Shown one piece after another: positions 44,960-54,651 of a stretch of DNA of 64,000 nucleotides. This stretch comes from UBA11740 sp033856915. GTDB taxonomy: Bacteria > Acidobacteriota > Blastocatellia > Pyrinomonadales > Pyrinomonadaceae. Within the stretch, counting starts at the first letter, position 1. Each line of letters opens with the position of its first letter. The stretch is from positions 28,140 to 92,139 of the forward strand of contig JAWVEB010000052.1 of assembly GCA_033856915.1 (NCBI GenBank). Reading direction: 5' to 3'. A program made the position numbers and the translations under genes. The notes beneath the pieces are model-generated. The model had not been told where the DNA came from. It searched no databases and saw nothing but the letters and a program-made list of their open reading frames with translations.

Positions 44960-46312
44960 CTATCGCTTGCTAATAATAAACGTCGGCACCATGCCGCCGC
45001 CAGACGTGACGTTAGCAAGTTCATTCGAAGACAGACGCGTAAATGCCGACCCAACCTTACCGTTGAAAAGCAGTGGATCGAGGTCGACTAACTGCTCGGC
45101 GAAAGCGATTGTTCCTTCAGGCGTCAGCGCCGGAAAAACTTCGCGGGCCGTCGGCACGCGTTCCTGCACGAGGTAATCTCCGTTTGCGAGCGCGTCTTGA
45201 ATTGCCTTGTCCCAGCCAACTTCGTCCGTATTCCAACCGATGTAAATTCCGTGTCCACCATAGTCATCGTTCGGCTTGAGCACCAGACGATCGCGACACC
45301 CGCGGATGAACTCAAGCAGATCGATCTCTTCGCCGTAGTAATCGCTCTTGCCCGCGCGCACCAAACGCGTCCAGGGAACGTGGCCGCTAATCATCGCCCG
45401 TTCTTCCTCACTGAAAAGTGCGGAGTGCCGCGCGTCGGTGAGGACAGCAAACAGCGCCTTCTTGTGAATGATCTTGGAACGAAAGCTATTGACCATGCAT
45501 ATCGCACGCGCTCGGTAAGCATTGAGTAGCGCCGGATGCTGATCCATGATCGGCAAATACTCATTGACCAGCAGACGCTTATAGACAATGTCGATTTCGA
45601 ATTCGCCGGCGCGCAGACGGCCGTTACTAAACTTCAGGTCTTCAGGCGCCGCAATGACTGAGGGGTATCCGGCAGCTTCGAAATACTCACGGAAAAGCTC
45701 GAACTCTTTCTGTGTCGGCATGCCTTTCAGATCGACAATCGCGATGTGCGGAGGGTTGGCCGGTTTGGCGCCCAGGAACTCTTCATAGCAGTCGATGAGC
45801 AGCTTCAGCATCAATGGCCGGCCTTCAAAGCGCCGCAACTTGTAAGTCTCGGCGAACCGCTTCATCACCGGCAGGGCGGTAAAGATCTCGTACGCGGCAT
45901 CGGCATAAGCGATGCCGGCCGGACTCTCGCCATTCAACTCGACAAAGCTGTACACGTCTTCGGTAAGAAATGAATCGAGGCGCGCCGTCGGAGAAACCGC
46001 ACGATAACCCGGATCGATCTGGACCAGTTCGCGCTCGATCTCGGTGAGACCAAGTTCGTCGAGCAGAGACAGATCGGTAACGGCCGCGTCTTTAACTTTC
46101 TCAATCGCGCCCCAAACGATTTCGCACACCTGACAGACACGCGCGAAGTCTTCTTCAGTTACAAAGTGAGGCCGCAGATAGGGCGACAGCCGCCGCCCCC
46201 CAAAAATGAGACGCGACCGCTCGAGACCCTCGTCAAGCATCGTTAATGAACTCTCCGCGAGTTCTGCGTCGGCCAGCAGATCGTGATAATGGAGGACAGC
46301 TTCACTCAGCAT
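44960..46312 (-). CDS. Circularly permuted ATP-grasp-like protein
   Basis: This 450-residue protein has the NGESPAGIAYADAAYEIF segment in the middle and KPNDDYGGHGIYIGW near the C-terminus. Both are typical of the circularly permuted ATP-grasp / glutathionylspermidine-synthase-like group. Such enzymes form amide bonds with ATP. Substrate is unknown, and no alpha-E-domain or transglutaminase partner gene, which often accompanies this family, is seen here. Confidence 0.7.
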   Translation of the reverse strand: MLSEAVLHYHDLLADAELAESSLTMLDEGLERSRLIFGGRRLSPYLRPHFVTEEDFARVCQVCEIVWGAIEKVKDAAVTDLSLLDELGLTEIERELVQIDPGYRAVSPTARLDSFLTEDVYSFVELNGESPAGIAYADAAYEIFTALPVMKRFAETYKLRRFEGRPLMLKLLIDCYEEFLGAKPANPPHIAIVDLKGMPTQKEFELFREYFEAAGYPSVIAAPEDLKFSNGRLRAGEFEIDIVYKRLLVNEYLPIMDQHPALLNAYRARAICMVNSFRSKIIHKKALFAVLTDARHSALFSEEERAMISGHVPWTRLVRAGKSDYYGEEIDLLEFIRGCRDRLVLKPNDDYGGHGIYIGWNTDEVGWDKAIQDALANGDYLVQERVPTAREVFPALTPEGTIAFAEQLVDLDPLLFNGKVGSAFTRLSSNELANVTSGGGMVPTFIISKR

Positions 46313-46389
46313 TAGTTTTTAGCAGCAGAACCAAATCAAGTTCGACCAGAGTGCGTTGAGAGTAGCACATCGGTATCGAAGCTCTCCGG

Positions 46390-46773
46390 CTATTTCGCGT
46401 TTGAATCAGGTTGCATCATCCCAAAGATATTGCCTTCGGTGTCCTTGTAATACGCCAGCCATCCCATGCCCGGAATGGGCATCTTGGGAAGCGAGACCGT
46501 CCCGCCATTTGACTCAACCGTAGCGATCGACTCGTCAAGCGACTCGACACCGAGCGTGCAAACATAGGCGATCACAGCTTGACCGTCGATCTCTCCCAGT
46601 CGTGGAACTAATCCGCCATTGATCCCCGGCTGATCGTCCGGACCAGTAGTAATCAACCAGTAAGGCATCGGTCCCTCCCATTTCTGGAAAGTCCATCCAA
46701 AGCACTTTTGGTAGAAGTTAATAGCGCGTTCAGGATCGCCCGCATGAATTTCAAAATGAACTACTCTAGGCAT
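46390..46773 (-). CDS. VOC-family (glyoxalase-like) protein
   Basis: This 127-residue single-domain protein begins VVHFEIHAGDPERAINFYQK and ends LAYYKDTEGNIFGMMQPD, the paired motifs of the glyoxalase/bleomycin-resistance fold. Ligand and reaction are unknown. It lies between the ATP-grasp-like gene and a membrane protein gene. Confidence 0.85.
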   Translation of the reverse strand: MPRVVHFEIHAGDPERAINFYQKCFGWTFQKWEGPMPYWLITTGPDDQPGINGGLVPRLGEIDGQAVIAYVCTLGVESLDESIATVESNGGTVSLPKMPIPGMGWLAYYKDTEGNIFGMMQPDSNAK

Positions 46774-46821
46774 TTTAATCTCCCTTCAAGCTTGCTCGAA
46801 CATAATTTAGAACTGCGATCG

Positions 46822-48099
46822 TTACAGGTAGGACAGCCACCAATCACGCCGCCGCGCCTTCAGGGCAGCGAACCATTTGCAAAGCGGATAAAGCAGGAGC
46901 ACGCCGGCTATCCAGCAAGCGTAAACGACCCACAAATTGAATCCGACTCCGGTGGGAGGAGGGTTGGTAAACTTATCGATCGGACTTTGAAACTGCCACG
47001 CCACCGGTTGCCCGGCAAGCAAGCCCAGCAAGACTGCGATCAGATGCGCTGTGTACCACTGCAGCAGATAGAAGAACAAAGGCACGCGGCCGAAGGTAAC
47101 GAAGATGGATCGAACCCCGCTGCCGAGCGGCGCTGACCCAGCTCTTGAATCAAACCACCACAACATCAGCATCGCTGGTCCCAGCGTCATCAATAAGAAT
47201 TGGAGCGACGGCGGATACTTGGTCGTGTTTACAAACGAGAGCACAGTGAACACTGCGTTCTTTTGTTTTGACCAGTGGGCAGGATCCCCATAGACGTCCA
47301 GGGCGCGGACAAGGATGAACAGCGACGTCGCCGTCAATCCCATCCACAATAACCAACGCCGACGGCGCTGAGCATCGATCTGATAGAGAGCGCCGAACGC
47401 GTATCCAACCGCCATGACTCCAATCCACGGAATCAACGGATAGACAACGACGACCAGAGGACTCGGAAAACCCAGGATCGGGAAGATCGAGAAACCCTGA
47501 TGTGCAAGCATCCAAAGCTTGCCGCCAAAGCCTGGCACGGGACTGCCGGGGCCTTGCCACCCCGTCACTTGAAAACGATCGAGCAGGTTGTGCAGAGCAA
47601 TCATCGCAATCCCGAACGCCGCAATTACTCTGAGCGGCAGATGGATCAAGGCCGCGAGAAAAATCATCGACACCCCTATCACCCAAATCACCTGCAGAAA
47701 ACCAAGGAAGCGATAGTCAAAACTGAAGAAGATGCCCAAACGTACAACTGTCAGCTCGAGCACAACGAGCCAGACTCCGCGCGTCAACAGGAATTTCGAT
47801 AGGTCGCGCTTACTCTTCCCACGGGCTAATTGAAGATAAGCTCCCGTGCCCGCAAGGAAAACAAAAATCGGCGCGCAATAATGCGTAATCCAACGGGTAA
47901 GGAAAATCGCGACTGTGGTTTTCGTGAGATCGGTCGGATCGAAAAGGAACCCACCCGAGTGCACAAAGTCGCGCGTATGATCCAGCATCATGATCACCAT
48001 CACAATGCCGCGCAGAAGATCGATCGTATCGATCCGGGAGCGACCTGCAATTGCTGCTTCGGGTAAGGTCATTTCGTTACATGATGTGTTCATGGTCAT
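46822..48099 (-). CDS. Multi-pass membrane protein, heparan-alpha-glucosaminide N-acetyltransferase-like (DUF1624)
   Basis: This 425-residue protein has about ten membrane segments. It begins SRIDTIDLLRGIVMVIMMLD, then HTRDFVH, the signature of the DUF1624/HGSNAT-like acyltransferase group, with the conserved His in the first periplasmic-side loop. It may acylate a sugar or other envelope component. Its start overlaps the upstream gene by 23 bases. Confidence 0.8.
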   Translation of the reverse strand: MTMNTSCNEMTLPEAAIAGRSRIDTIDLLRGIVMVIMMLDHTRDFVHSGGFLFDPTDLTKTTVAIFLTRWITHYCAPIFVFLAGTGAYLQLARGKSKRDLSKFLLTRGVWLVVLELTVVRLGIFFSFDYRFLGFLQVIWVIGVSMIFLAALIHLPLRVIAAFGIAMIALHNLLDRFQVTGWQGPGSPVPGFGGKLWMLAHQGFSIFPILGFPSPLVVVVYPLIPWIGVMAVGYAFGALYQIDAQRRRRWLLWMGLTATSLFILVRALDVYGDPAHWSKQKNAVFTVLSFVNTTKYPPSLQFLLMTLGPAMLMLWWFDSRAGSAPLGSGVRSIFVTFGRVPLFFYLLQWYTAHLIAVLLGLLAGQPVAWQFQSPIDKFTNPPPTGVGFNLWVVYACWIAGVLLLYPLCKWFAALKARRRDWWLSYL

Positions 48100-48670
48100 C
48101 GAGGTGAGCGTCAGCCGTCATTTCAGCCAGAGCCTCTTCACTGCTCTTCAACAGGTCAATCAAACAACCAACAAACCACTCCATCCCGTGCATTAGCACG
48201 TCCACGTTCTCCGGATATACGTCAAGTTCGTCTCTCTCCAAATTGTGGTTTCGCGTCCTCATCTCGGCGATCTCTTTAATCAGCAGCCAACCTCCCTCAT
48301 GAATCGGCAGCACATAAGGTGAATAGTTAACCCGAGCAAAAGCAAAAAAAGCGAGTTCAATATCTGCAAGTATTTGCGCCTCGCTGAGCGATGTCCTGGT
48401 TACGCGGCCCTCTGCGAAATCAAAATAGGACTCAAGCATGATGATCTCTTTTTCAGACAACGTCACGCCTGAACGCTTACGGCTGCCATACGCTTGAAAT
48501 GACAGTCCTCGCACCGTGCCGTCGATGAAGGCAAAGACCGATCGCAAATAAATGCTCCGCCAGTAGGCCTTCATTTTTCGATCCGCCTCAGCGCATTCAT
48601 GGAGCTCGATCAGACAATCTTCCGCATGGTCCTTGAGACTGAGGATCAGAGAAACATCGTCAGAGATCAT
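48077..48670 (-). CDS. Uncharacterised helical protein
   Basis: This 197-residue soluble protein is acidic and mostly helical (SLILSLKDHAEDCLIELHEC, then YLRSVFAFIDGTVRGLSFQA). No domain is recognised. It overlaps the downstream membrane protein gene by 23 bases, indicating co-expression. It ends in a His/Asp-rich tail (AHLDDHEHIM). Confidence 0.7.
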   Translation of the reverse strand: MISDDVSLILSLKDHAEDCLIELHECAEADRKMKAYWRSIYLRSVFAFIDGTVRGLSFQAYGSRKRSGVTLSEKEIIMLESYFDFAEGRVTRTSLSEAQILADIELAFFAFARVNYSPYVLPIHEGGWLLIKEIAEMRTRNHNLERDELDVYPENVDVLMHGMEWFVGCLIDLLKSSEEALAEMTADAHLDDHEHIM

Positions 48671-48795
48671 GGTGCCTGCCCCGCTAATTCTGCTCTCGAA
48701 GGGTCTGGGATTTTGCCGAGCGGTTTCGCTTCTGCTGCTATTAAAGGAAGGTACCGTCCGGCCTCATGGATGTAATGAACACTATTAACTGACAT

Positions 48796-50394
48796 TCACA
48801 GTTCGATCTGGCGCGCTGAAATCACCGGATCAAGGTTGCGAATATCCTCAAGCGTTTCTCGATCCAAAGGTGCGTCAACCTCAATCACCGCCATCGCTTC
48901 CCCGCCCCGCTCGCGACGTCCCAGATGAAACGCGCTGATGTTTATGCCTTGCTCACCGAGAATTGTGCCGACCCGGCCAATCACGCCCGGAACGTCGCGA
49001 TTGTGCATTACGAGCATGCGCCCGCGTGGGGCGGCCTCGATGCGAAAATCATTGATCTCTGTGATGCGGCCTTCGCGTTCACCGGCGATGCCGAAGACTG
49101 TGCCGGACGCCGTCTGTTCTGCGCCTGCGCATACTACGCGCGTGCGAATCGCTGGAGCTAGTTGGCCGCCACGCACGTACGAAGTTGTCACCGTGATGCG
49201 CCTCTCTTCAGCGATCAAAAATGCGTTGACGACATTGACGCGGGCGCTGACATCGCGCAGCAAGCCCGCCAGAAACGCGCGCGTCACGGGCGCGGCATCC
49301 AGCTCAACCATCTCGCCGGCAAACTCCAGCCGCACTTCTCGTACCGCACTGTCTACGATCTGCGCCTGGAATCGGCCGAGACTCTCAGCCAAAGCCAGGT
49401 ACGGCCGCAGCGCGTTCAATTCCTTCGCGCCCAGAGCCGGCACGTTAACAGCGCCCCGCAACGCGCCGGTCAACAGATAGTCGCGCATCTGTTCAGCGAC
49501 GGTGACGGCGACGCCTTCCTGCGCTTCAGTTGTAGAGGCGCCGAGATGCGGAGTTACGATCACTTCTTCGAGACTGAGCAAAGGATGATCCGGCGGCGGT
49601 GGTTCCTGCTCGAAGACATCCAGCGCTGCGCCCGCGACCACGCCCGATTTTATGGCTTGATAGAGAGCGCTCTCGTCCAACAGTCCGCCGCGCGCACAAT
49701 TGATTACCCGCACACCCTTGCGCATTTTTGCGAACGCCTGGACGCCAATGATTCCACGAGTCTCGGAGGTCAAAGGCGTATGCACGGTAAGAAAATCCGC
49801 GCGCGCGCACACTTCATCGAGCGATGCTGCTTCGATTTCCAGATCGCGAGCCTGGTCGGGAGCGATAAAAGGATCGTGCCCGACGATCTTCATGCCAAAG
49901 GCGCGCGCCCGCGCCGCCACCGCACGCCCGATCCGGCCGAGACCGACTACGCCCAGCGTCTTGCCTTGCAGCTCGGCTCCAATAAAACGCTTTCGTTCCC
50001 ACTTCCCTGCTTTCACGCTCGCGTTTGCTTGCGGTATGTTTCGCGCCAGGGCAATCAGCAACGCCAGAGTGTGTTCGGCAGTAGTGATCGTGTTGCCGTC
50101 GGGCGCGTTCATCACTACGAGACCTCGCGCAGTGGCCGCGGGCACATCGATGTTGTCGACGCCGACGCCGGCGCGGCCAATCACCCGCAATTTCCGCGCG
50201 GAATCCATCAGGTCGGAGGTGACTTTGGTCTCGCTGCGCACGACCAGTCCGTCGCTATCAGCGAGGGCGTCTCGCAACGCGTCGGGCGCGAGCCCGGTTT
50301 TCTTCTCGACCAAAAATCCCGCATCGCGCAAAGGCTGCAAGCCCTTGTCGCTCACGTCATCGGCAACAAAAATCTTTGTTTGAGTTATAGACAT
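48796..50394 (-). CDS. serA: D-3-phosphoglycerate dehydrogenase
   Basis: This 532-residue long-form enzyme performs the first step of serine synthesis. It has the NAD motif GVVGLGRIGRAVAARARAFG, the substrate segment RAGVGVDNIDVPAATARG, catalytic Arg/Glu/His in NCARGGLLDE ... TPHLGASTTEAQ, an intervening regulatory domain, and a C-terminal ACT domain (MLVMHNRDVPGVIGRVGTIL). Confidence 0.96.
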   Translation of the reverse strand: MSITQTKIFVADDVSDKGLQPLRDAGFLVEKKTGLAPDALRDALADSDGLVVRSETKVTSDLMDSARKLRVIGRAGVGVDNIDVPAATARGLVVMNAPDGNTITTAEHTLALLIALARNIPQANASVKAGKWERKRFIGAELQGKTLGVVGLGRIGRAVAARARAFGMKIVGHDPFIAPDQARDLEIEAASLDEVCARADFLTVHTPLTSETRGIIGVQAFAKMRKGVRVINCARGGLLDESALYQAIKSGVVAGAALDVFEQEPPPPDHPLLSLEEVIVTPHLGASTTEAQEGVAVTVAEQMRDYLLTGALRGAVNVPALGAKELNALRPYLALAESLGRFQAQIVDSAVREVRLEFAGEMVELDAAPVTRAFLAGLLRDVSARVNVVNAFLIAEERRITVTTSYVRGGQLAPAIRTRVVCAGAEQTASGTVFGIAGEREGRITEINDFRIEAAPRGRMLVMHNRDVPGVIGRVGTILGEQGINISAFHLGRRERGGEAMAVIEVDAPLDRETLEDIRNLDPVISARQIEL

Positions 50395-50459
50395 TTATGA
50401 TTGGACTTGATTTCAGTCAGCAAAGAGGTGGTATGGTAACAGCCTGTCGAATTCGCGTC

Positions 50460-50540
50460 GAGTAGAAGTGCCACAGACTTCAGTCTTTGATTGAGTCTTA
50501 GGCTACTTCAGAACACAGACTCAAGTCTGTGCCACAGGAT
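50460..50540. repeat. ACTTCAGTCT / ACTCAAGTCTGT palindromes ahead of corA
   Basis: Two copies of a CACAGACTT(C)AGTCT-type palindrome lie between serA and corA, matching the one near 43992 (GGCACAGACTGAAGTCTGTG). The second copy ends only a few bases before the corA ATG. Confidence 0.6.
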
Positions 50541-50543
50541 CTC

Positions 50544-51569
50544 ATGGACATTTTCGTTTATCGTGAAGGTTCCGATCGGGTGGAAGAAGGTTTCACCGTC
50601 GAACAGATTCCTGAGCTTCTGAAAGACGACAAGGTCGTCTTCTGGGTTGACCTCGAAGCGCCCACCGAGGCCGACGATCATCTACTCCTCGACATCTTTC
50701 ACTTTCATCCCTTAACAGTCGAAGATTGCCGCGCCAACCGGCACCACCCCAAAGTCGAAGAGTTTCCCGATTACATCTATTTCATCGTGCACGCGGTAAA
50801 GACCGACGCTAGCCCCGATCGTTTCAATACCATCGAGCTGGACGGTTTTTTGGGACGCAATTATGTGCTCACCTACCATCACGACAGGTTTGACAGCATC
50901 AACAAGGTAAAGCAAACCGTGCGCTCCAGCCCGGTGACCTGCCAACGCGGCGCCACGTTTCTGTTGCATGCAATCATCGACAGCATCGTGGATGAATACC
51001 TGCCCGTGATGGATGACTTTGACGAACGAATAAATGAACTGGAAGACAATATCTTTACCTTGCATCGTGCTAATGAGCAGATCCTTGGCGAGATACTGGG
51101 ACTGAAGCGAAGCGTGCTGCGATTGCGGCGGATCTCTTCAAAGCAGCTCGAGGTTTTGTATCGCATGAGCCATGGCCAGTTTCAATTAATCTCGGGGCCC
51201 GTCCTGCCTTTCTTTCGCGACATCTACGACCACCTGGTGCGTGTCACCGATTTAGCCGAGAGCTATCGCGATCTGATTAGCGGCTCGCTGGAAGCTTATC
51301 TGTCGGTCGTGTCGAACCGTTTGAACGAGATCATGAAAGTGCTCACAATCTTTTCGGCGATCATGCTACCGCTGACCTTTATCGCCGGAGTTTACGGGAT
51401 GAACTTTGATAACATGCCCGAGTTGCACTCCCGCTACGGTTATTACACAGTTTGGATCATCATGATTGTAGTGGCGGTGGGGATGCTCGGATTATTCTGG
51501 CGTCGCGGATGGATTGGCAGTGGCGAAGTAAAGAAAAGGAAGAAAAGCGAGGGAGAAATCCAACTATGA
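50544..51569 (+). CDS. corA: CorA-family magnesium/cobalt transporter
   Basis: This channel protein of about 341 residues has a large cytoplasmic N-domain (FHFHPLTVEDCRANRHHPKV), the long helix, and two C-terminal membrane segments with the YGMNFDNMP selectivity motif (GMN at about 283-285). ATG at 50544 is chosen, with AGGA just upstream; an in-frame GTG 15 bases earlier lies within a palindrome. The C-terminal tail is Lys-rich. Confidence 0.95.
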   Translation: MDIFVYREGSDRVEEGFTVEQIPELLKDDKVVFWVDLEAPTEADDHLLLDIFHFHPLTVEDCRANRHHPKVEEFPDYIYFIVHAVKTDASPDRFNTIELDGFLGRNYVLTYHHDRFDSINKVKQTVRSSPVTCQRGATFLLHAIIDSIVDEYLPVMDDFDERINELEDNIFTLHRANEQILGEILGLKRSVLRLRRISSKQLEVLYRMSHGQFQLISGPVLPFFRDIYDHLVRVTDLAESYRDLISGSLEAYLSVVSNRLNEIMKVLTIFSAIMLPLTFIAGVYGMNFDNMPELHSRYGYYTVWIIMIVVAVGMLGLFWRRGWIGSGEVKKRKKSEGEIQL

Positions 51570-52014
51570 CCCCCGCTGAAATTATTACGCTTCGTACCGC
51601 GAAGTGGTATCGACCTCCAGCCCTGAGTTGCCGTCGCGGCTATCTTGGGCGACGAATTCCAATCCGCCTCAACTGAGAGCGAGCGAAACGTTATGTTCGA
51701 CACATGCTTTGAATACGACATAGGCGCGTGTGATTCCGTCGCTTCGTGGCTTCGAGAAAACCTCCTGGCGTCGAAAACCCGCGAAGCGGGTGACAGCATA
51801 AAGCCCGGGGCGTAAGCCCCGGGGAACCTGTCGGAAAAAACGAACAAGCCCGCGAAGCGGGCGGCAGATGTGGAGTGCGCCGGCTTGACGGCGCTTCGGT
51901 TTGCGTAGGAAAGCGGCGTCGAGCCGCCGCACTCCAAGAACAACCTATTGCCGTCGCGGGCAGCCCGCGTGGGGTGGTGGTAGCGACGGGTCAACACCGA
52001 CAGCTTAATGAAGC
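51570..52014. repeat. Gene-poor stretch with palindromic repeats
   Basis: No convincing gene. It holds ACCCGCGAAGCGGGT, CCCGGGGCGTAAGCCCCGGG, CCCGCGAAGCGGGC and GCGGCGTCGAGCCGCCGC hairpins. The phrase GACAGCATAAAGCCCGGGG at about 51792 recurs as GACAGCATAAAGCCTGGGG at about 54089. Confidence 0.6.
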
Positions 52015-52056
52015 GTGGCATGCTATCTCCTAAATCGCCGCGGAGGCAACGCCGTG

Positions 52057-52299
52057 ATGAAGAACGAAAACATTGTATCCATGCTGGAGCGGCTCGTGAC
52101 TGAGGCGGACGCGCTCTCAGAGGGCAAAAGCAGCGTTGAGATCGACGAGGACCCGCGTATCTGCGCGCTCATGCTGCAGGCTGAGCCGATAATCGAGGAG
52201 CTGGACCAAATCGTCACCACGGCTTTCCCACAACATCCGGAGAAAGTAGCCATCTGGAAGAAGGCTATGGGCATTGATGCGGATGATGAGACTGTGTAA
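52057..52299 (+). CDS. Small uncharacterised acidic protein
   Basis: 80 residues from ATG 52057 (MKNENIVSMLERLVTEADAL), mostly helical, acidic, ending MGIDADDETV. No domain is recognised. The preceding GCCGCGGAGGCAACGCCGTG contains a GGAGG core 12 bases upstream. Confidence 0.55.
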   Translation: MKNENIVSMLERLVTEADALSEGKSSVEIDEDPRICALMLQAEPIIEELDQIVTTAFPQHPEKVAIWKKAMGIDADDETV

Positions 52300-52339
52300 C
52301 GGTAGAGCCACCGCGAATCGCAAATCGCAGAATCGGTTA

Positions 52340-52545
52340 CTGATTTGAAGTCTTTCTCCCTTCTCCCACTGGGAGTAGGGTTGGGGATGAGGGTTTACCG
52401 AAGCAACCTTTCTTTGATTTCTACAGTGCGCGAATGGCATTCAACGACAAAGGTAATCAATTGGAGTTCGCAGCCTAAGCCCTCACCCTAACCGTCTCCC
52501 AGTGGGAGAGGGAAATAAAGTCTTCTCCCTTCTCCCACTGGGAAC
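52340..52545. repeat. TCTCCCACTGGGAG palindromic repeats
   Basis: Three copies of a CTCCCACTGGGAG / CTCCCAGTGGGAG palindrome set in conserved flanks (CTTCTCCC...AGGGTTGGGGATGAGGG and its complement). The last copy abuts the truncated sigma-factor tail, so the repeat may mark the breakpoint. Confidence 0.65.
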
Positions 52546-52735
52546 GCAGATCGACGCGGTGTTGGAACATGGCGAATTGGCAAATTATTACCTGGCGCAT
52601 TCAGCCCGTGCAGATATGTACCGCCGGCTGGGCAGGACTGCTGAGGCTCGGTCCTCTTATGAGAAAGCTCTGGCCCTGACCCAACAGGAACCAGAGCGGC
52701 AATTCCTGCAAGAGCGGATTCGGCAGTTTGGATAA
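52545..52735 (+). pseudogene. Sigma-factor C-terminal tail remnant (DUF6596-type ECF)
   Basis: The frame encodes LEHGELANYYLAHSARADMY, then RRLGRTAEARSSYEKALALT and EPERQFLQERIRQF. This is the TPR-like C-terminal end of the ECF sigma factors with a DUF6596 domain. The DNA-binding sigma2/sigma4 regions are missing. The left end is fused to a palindromic repeat. Confidence 0.7.
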
Positions 52736-52819
52736 AGGCCTTTCTAACCTCTCAGGGTCAGGGAAAACTTGCGGATTAACTTCGTAGATGATCTCACGAT
52801 GCCTCCTCTCACGCCCGCC

Positions 52820-53030
52820 AACCGCACGCGCATGCCTCAAAACTGCACGCGTCCGCCCTTAAAATGTATCCGGACAACCTGCGGACGGCGTCGGCACGCC
52901 CCTCAACTGCGCCCGCCTGTTGCTCCACTACCGTCGCAGGCTGGCAAACTGCACGTGCATGCTACCCAACTGCACGCGTTTGCTTCCCAACTACACGCGA
53001 ATGTTCCCTAACTGCATGCGCCGGAAACCC
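52820..53030. repeat. Degenerate 21-bp tandem repeat
   Basis: Units of about 21 bases with consensus ACTGCACGCGNATGCYNCCC A follow one another, clearest at 52948-53022 (ACTGCACGTGCATGCTACCCA, ACTGCACGCGTTTGCTTCCCA, ACTACACGCGAATGTTCCCTA in three successive units). Earlier, more decayed units start at about 52820. Both plus-strand frames across it are open, but neither looks like a protein. It lies 200 bases upstream of the 53233 gene. Confidence 0.65.
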
Positions 53031-53232
53031 GCCAAAATCGCGCTGATCCTCGCAAATGTGGGCGCTTTGTCCAGTCTTGCCAAAGTTTTTGCTTGACTTG
53101 CCCGTAAACCTTGCTAGAATCCGCCCGTTTTTGCCCTGAAACGCGCCATCCCGTAATTGCGGCGCCCTTACGCTCCTCGATCCACGACCGAGAAGCGAAA
53201 CCTTTTCTTGAATCCCAGAGGGAGGCTTCGAT

Positions 53233-53925
53233 ATGGAAGACAGACACCATCGCAACCGCGAAATGTTCCTGCGCTTGAAGGCCTTCGGCGCTTCGCACAC
53301 AGACATTCCGGCCACCACAGTCTGGCCACAACTGCTTACAGACTTGAACTCGGTGATCGCCGATCTCGACGGCCACGTCTCGTCCGAAGAGGTTGGCAAA
53401 GGCGCCAAGCTCGCCGGCACCGCCACCCGCGGCGCCGCCCGTGAAGCTCTGCGCGAAGACATCGAGGCCATCGTGCGCACCGCGCGCGTCATCGGCGAGA
53501 CCAAGCCGGGCTTTGACGACAAGTTCCGCATGCCGCGCGGCGACAACGATCAGGCCATGCTGGATCTGGCTCGTGGAATCGCCGCGCTTGTCGCCGACGC
53601 CGCAGTGAAAGCAGAATTCATCAGCCACGCAATGCCTTCAGATTTCGTAGAAGACCTGAATGCCGACATCGCCGCATTGCAAGACGCGATCGGCGATCAA
53701 TCCGAAGGCCGCGCCGACGTGAAGTCGGCCGGTGTCTCAATCGACGAAACCGACGCCAAAGGCCTGAAGACCGCCCGCGCCATGGATGTAGTCGTTAACA
53801 ACTTCTATCGCAACAACGCAGCGGTGTTGGCTGAATGGGAAACCGCAAGACACGTCGAGCGCGCGCCGAAGAGAAAGAAGGCGACACCCGAAGAGCCACC
53901 AAAGTCGCCAACACCGAATGCGTAG
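53233..53925 (+). CDS. Uncharacterised helical protein of a bacterial orphan family
   Basis: This 230-residue protein has GAGGGAGG ahead of the ATG. It is helical, with a central KPGFDDKFRMPRGDNDQAML, then KAEFISHAMPSDFVEDLNAD, and a Lys/Pro-rich tail (PKRKKATPEEPPKSPTPNA). The layout reminds me of hypothetical proteins seen in acidobacteria, but no function is known. A hairpin CCAGGGGTAAG...CACCCCTGG at about 53977-54006 may end its transcript. Confidence 0.75.
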   Translation: MEDRHHRNREMFLRLKAFGASHTDIPATTVWPQLLTDLNSVIADLDGHVSSEEVGKGAKLAGTATRGAAREALREDIEAIVRTARVIGETKPGFDDKFRMPRGDNDQAMLDLARGIAALVADAAVKAEFISHAMPSDFVEDLNADIAALQDAIGDQSEGRADVKSAGVSIDETDAKGLKTARAMDVVVNNFYRNNAAVLAEWETARHVERAPKRKKATPEEPPKSPTPNA

Positions 53926-54651
53926 ACGGCAGTGAGGGAGCGCGTCATCACGTTGAAATCGTGAAAGATAATAGCCAGGGGTAAGCGCAAAGCGCGCCAC
54001 CCCTGGATCATTTTGTTGTTGAACTTCATCGCGCGACGTCGATGGTCGCGCGTTCTTTTATCAACGCGTTCAGAGTGCGCGTAGCGCACGACAGCATAAA
54101 GCCTGGGGTGCAGCGAGCGAAGCGAGCAAACCCCAGGGCCGCAAAGCGTGTTTCAGCGTGCGGAGTCGGAGGCGTCTCTACCGCGGAGCTCTCGTCACAA
54201 ACAATGGAAGCCAGGCGCGTCCCCGGGCTCTCCTTTCGGCGAAGTTGTAGATGTGACGGGCCAACTGGGTGGCTACAACTTTCAGTGGGCCTGGGCCTCG
54301 GCTTTCGCCGCCGGTCAGGTTGTGTAATTTATCGAACAGCCTTCGTTCAGCATTCACTCTATAGCGGCGTATTATGATATAGGTTTGACAGATCGAATCG
54401 GAGACACGCCTGCGATTTTGCAATCCCGCCGCCACCAAAATAAACAAGCGGCTAATGATTGAGAATCGCAAAATCGCAAGCCTGACCCCAGTTTCGAGTT
54501 TCCCGAGGCGAAACCGGACAACGAATTGCGGAGTCTCAAACAATTTCCGGGCGAACAATGATTGACCGCCGACATGGGCGAGAGTAAGCTCCGCCTCGCA
54601 TGTTCAATAGGTTGATCAGATTTCTCACTGTCTTAACTCGAGGAGGGTCCA
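53926..54651. other. Gene-free stretch with hairpins and a REP-like element
   Basis: Contents are a terminator-like hairpin near 53977-54006, GTGCGCGTAGCGCAC and GCGAGCGAAGCGAGC palindromes around 54075-54130, the GACAGCATAAAGCC phrase, and an inverted pair of the GGGGTCAGGC-family repeat at about 54403-54490. No gene is supported. Confidence 0.6.

Noticed and set aside
49162..50400. Long plus-strand open frame opposite serA (412 codons)
   Set aside because: It mirrors serA, which has all family motifs, and its translation shows no domain. GC-rich coding DNA often leaves the antisense frame open.
51567..51677. Short frame overlapping the corA stop (TATGACC)
   Set aside because: 36 codons with no recognisable features, and followed by palindromic repeats.
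52769..53011. Plus-strand frame over the 21-bp repeats as a repeat protein
   Set aside because: Two frames are open over the same stretch, composition is His/Thr/Pro-rich by repeat, and no ribosome-binding site is clear. Better explained as non-coding repeat.
52820..53030. 21-bp repeats as a possible CRISPR array
   Set aside because: Units are contiguous without spacers and too degenerate.
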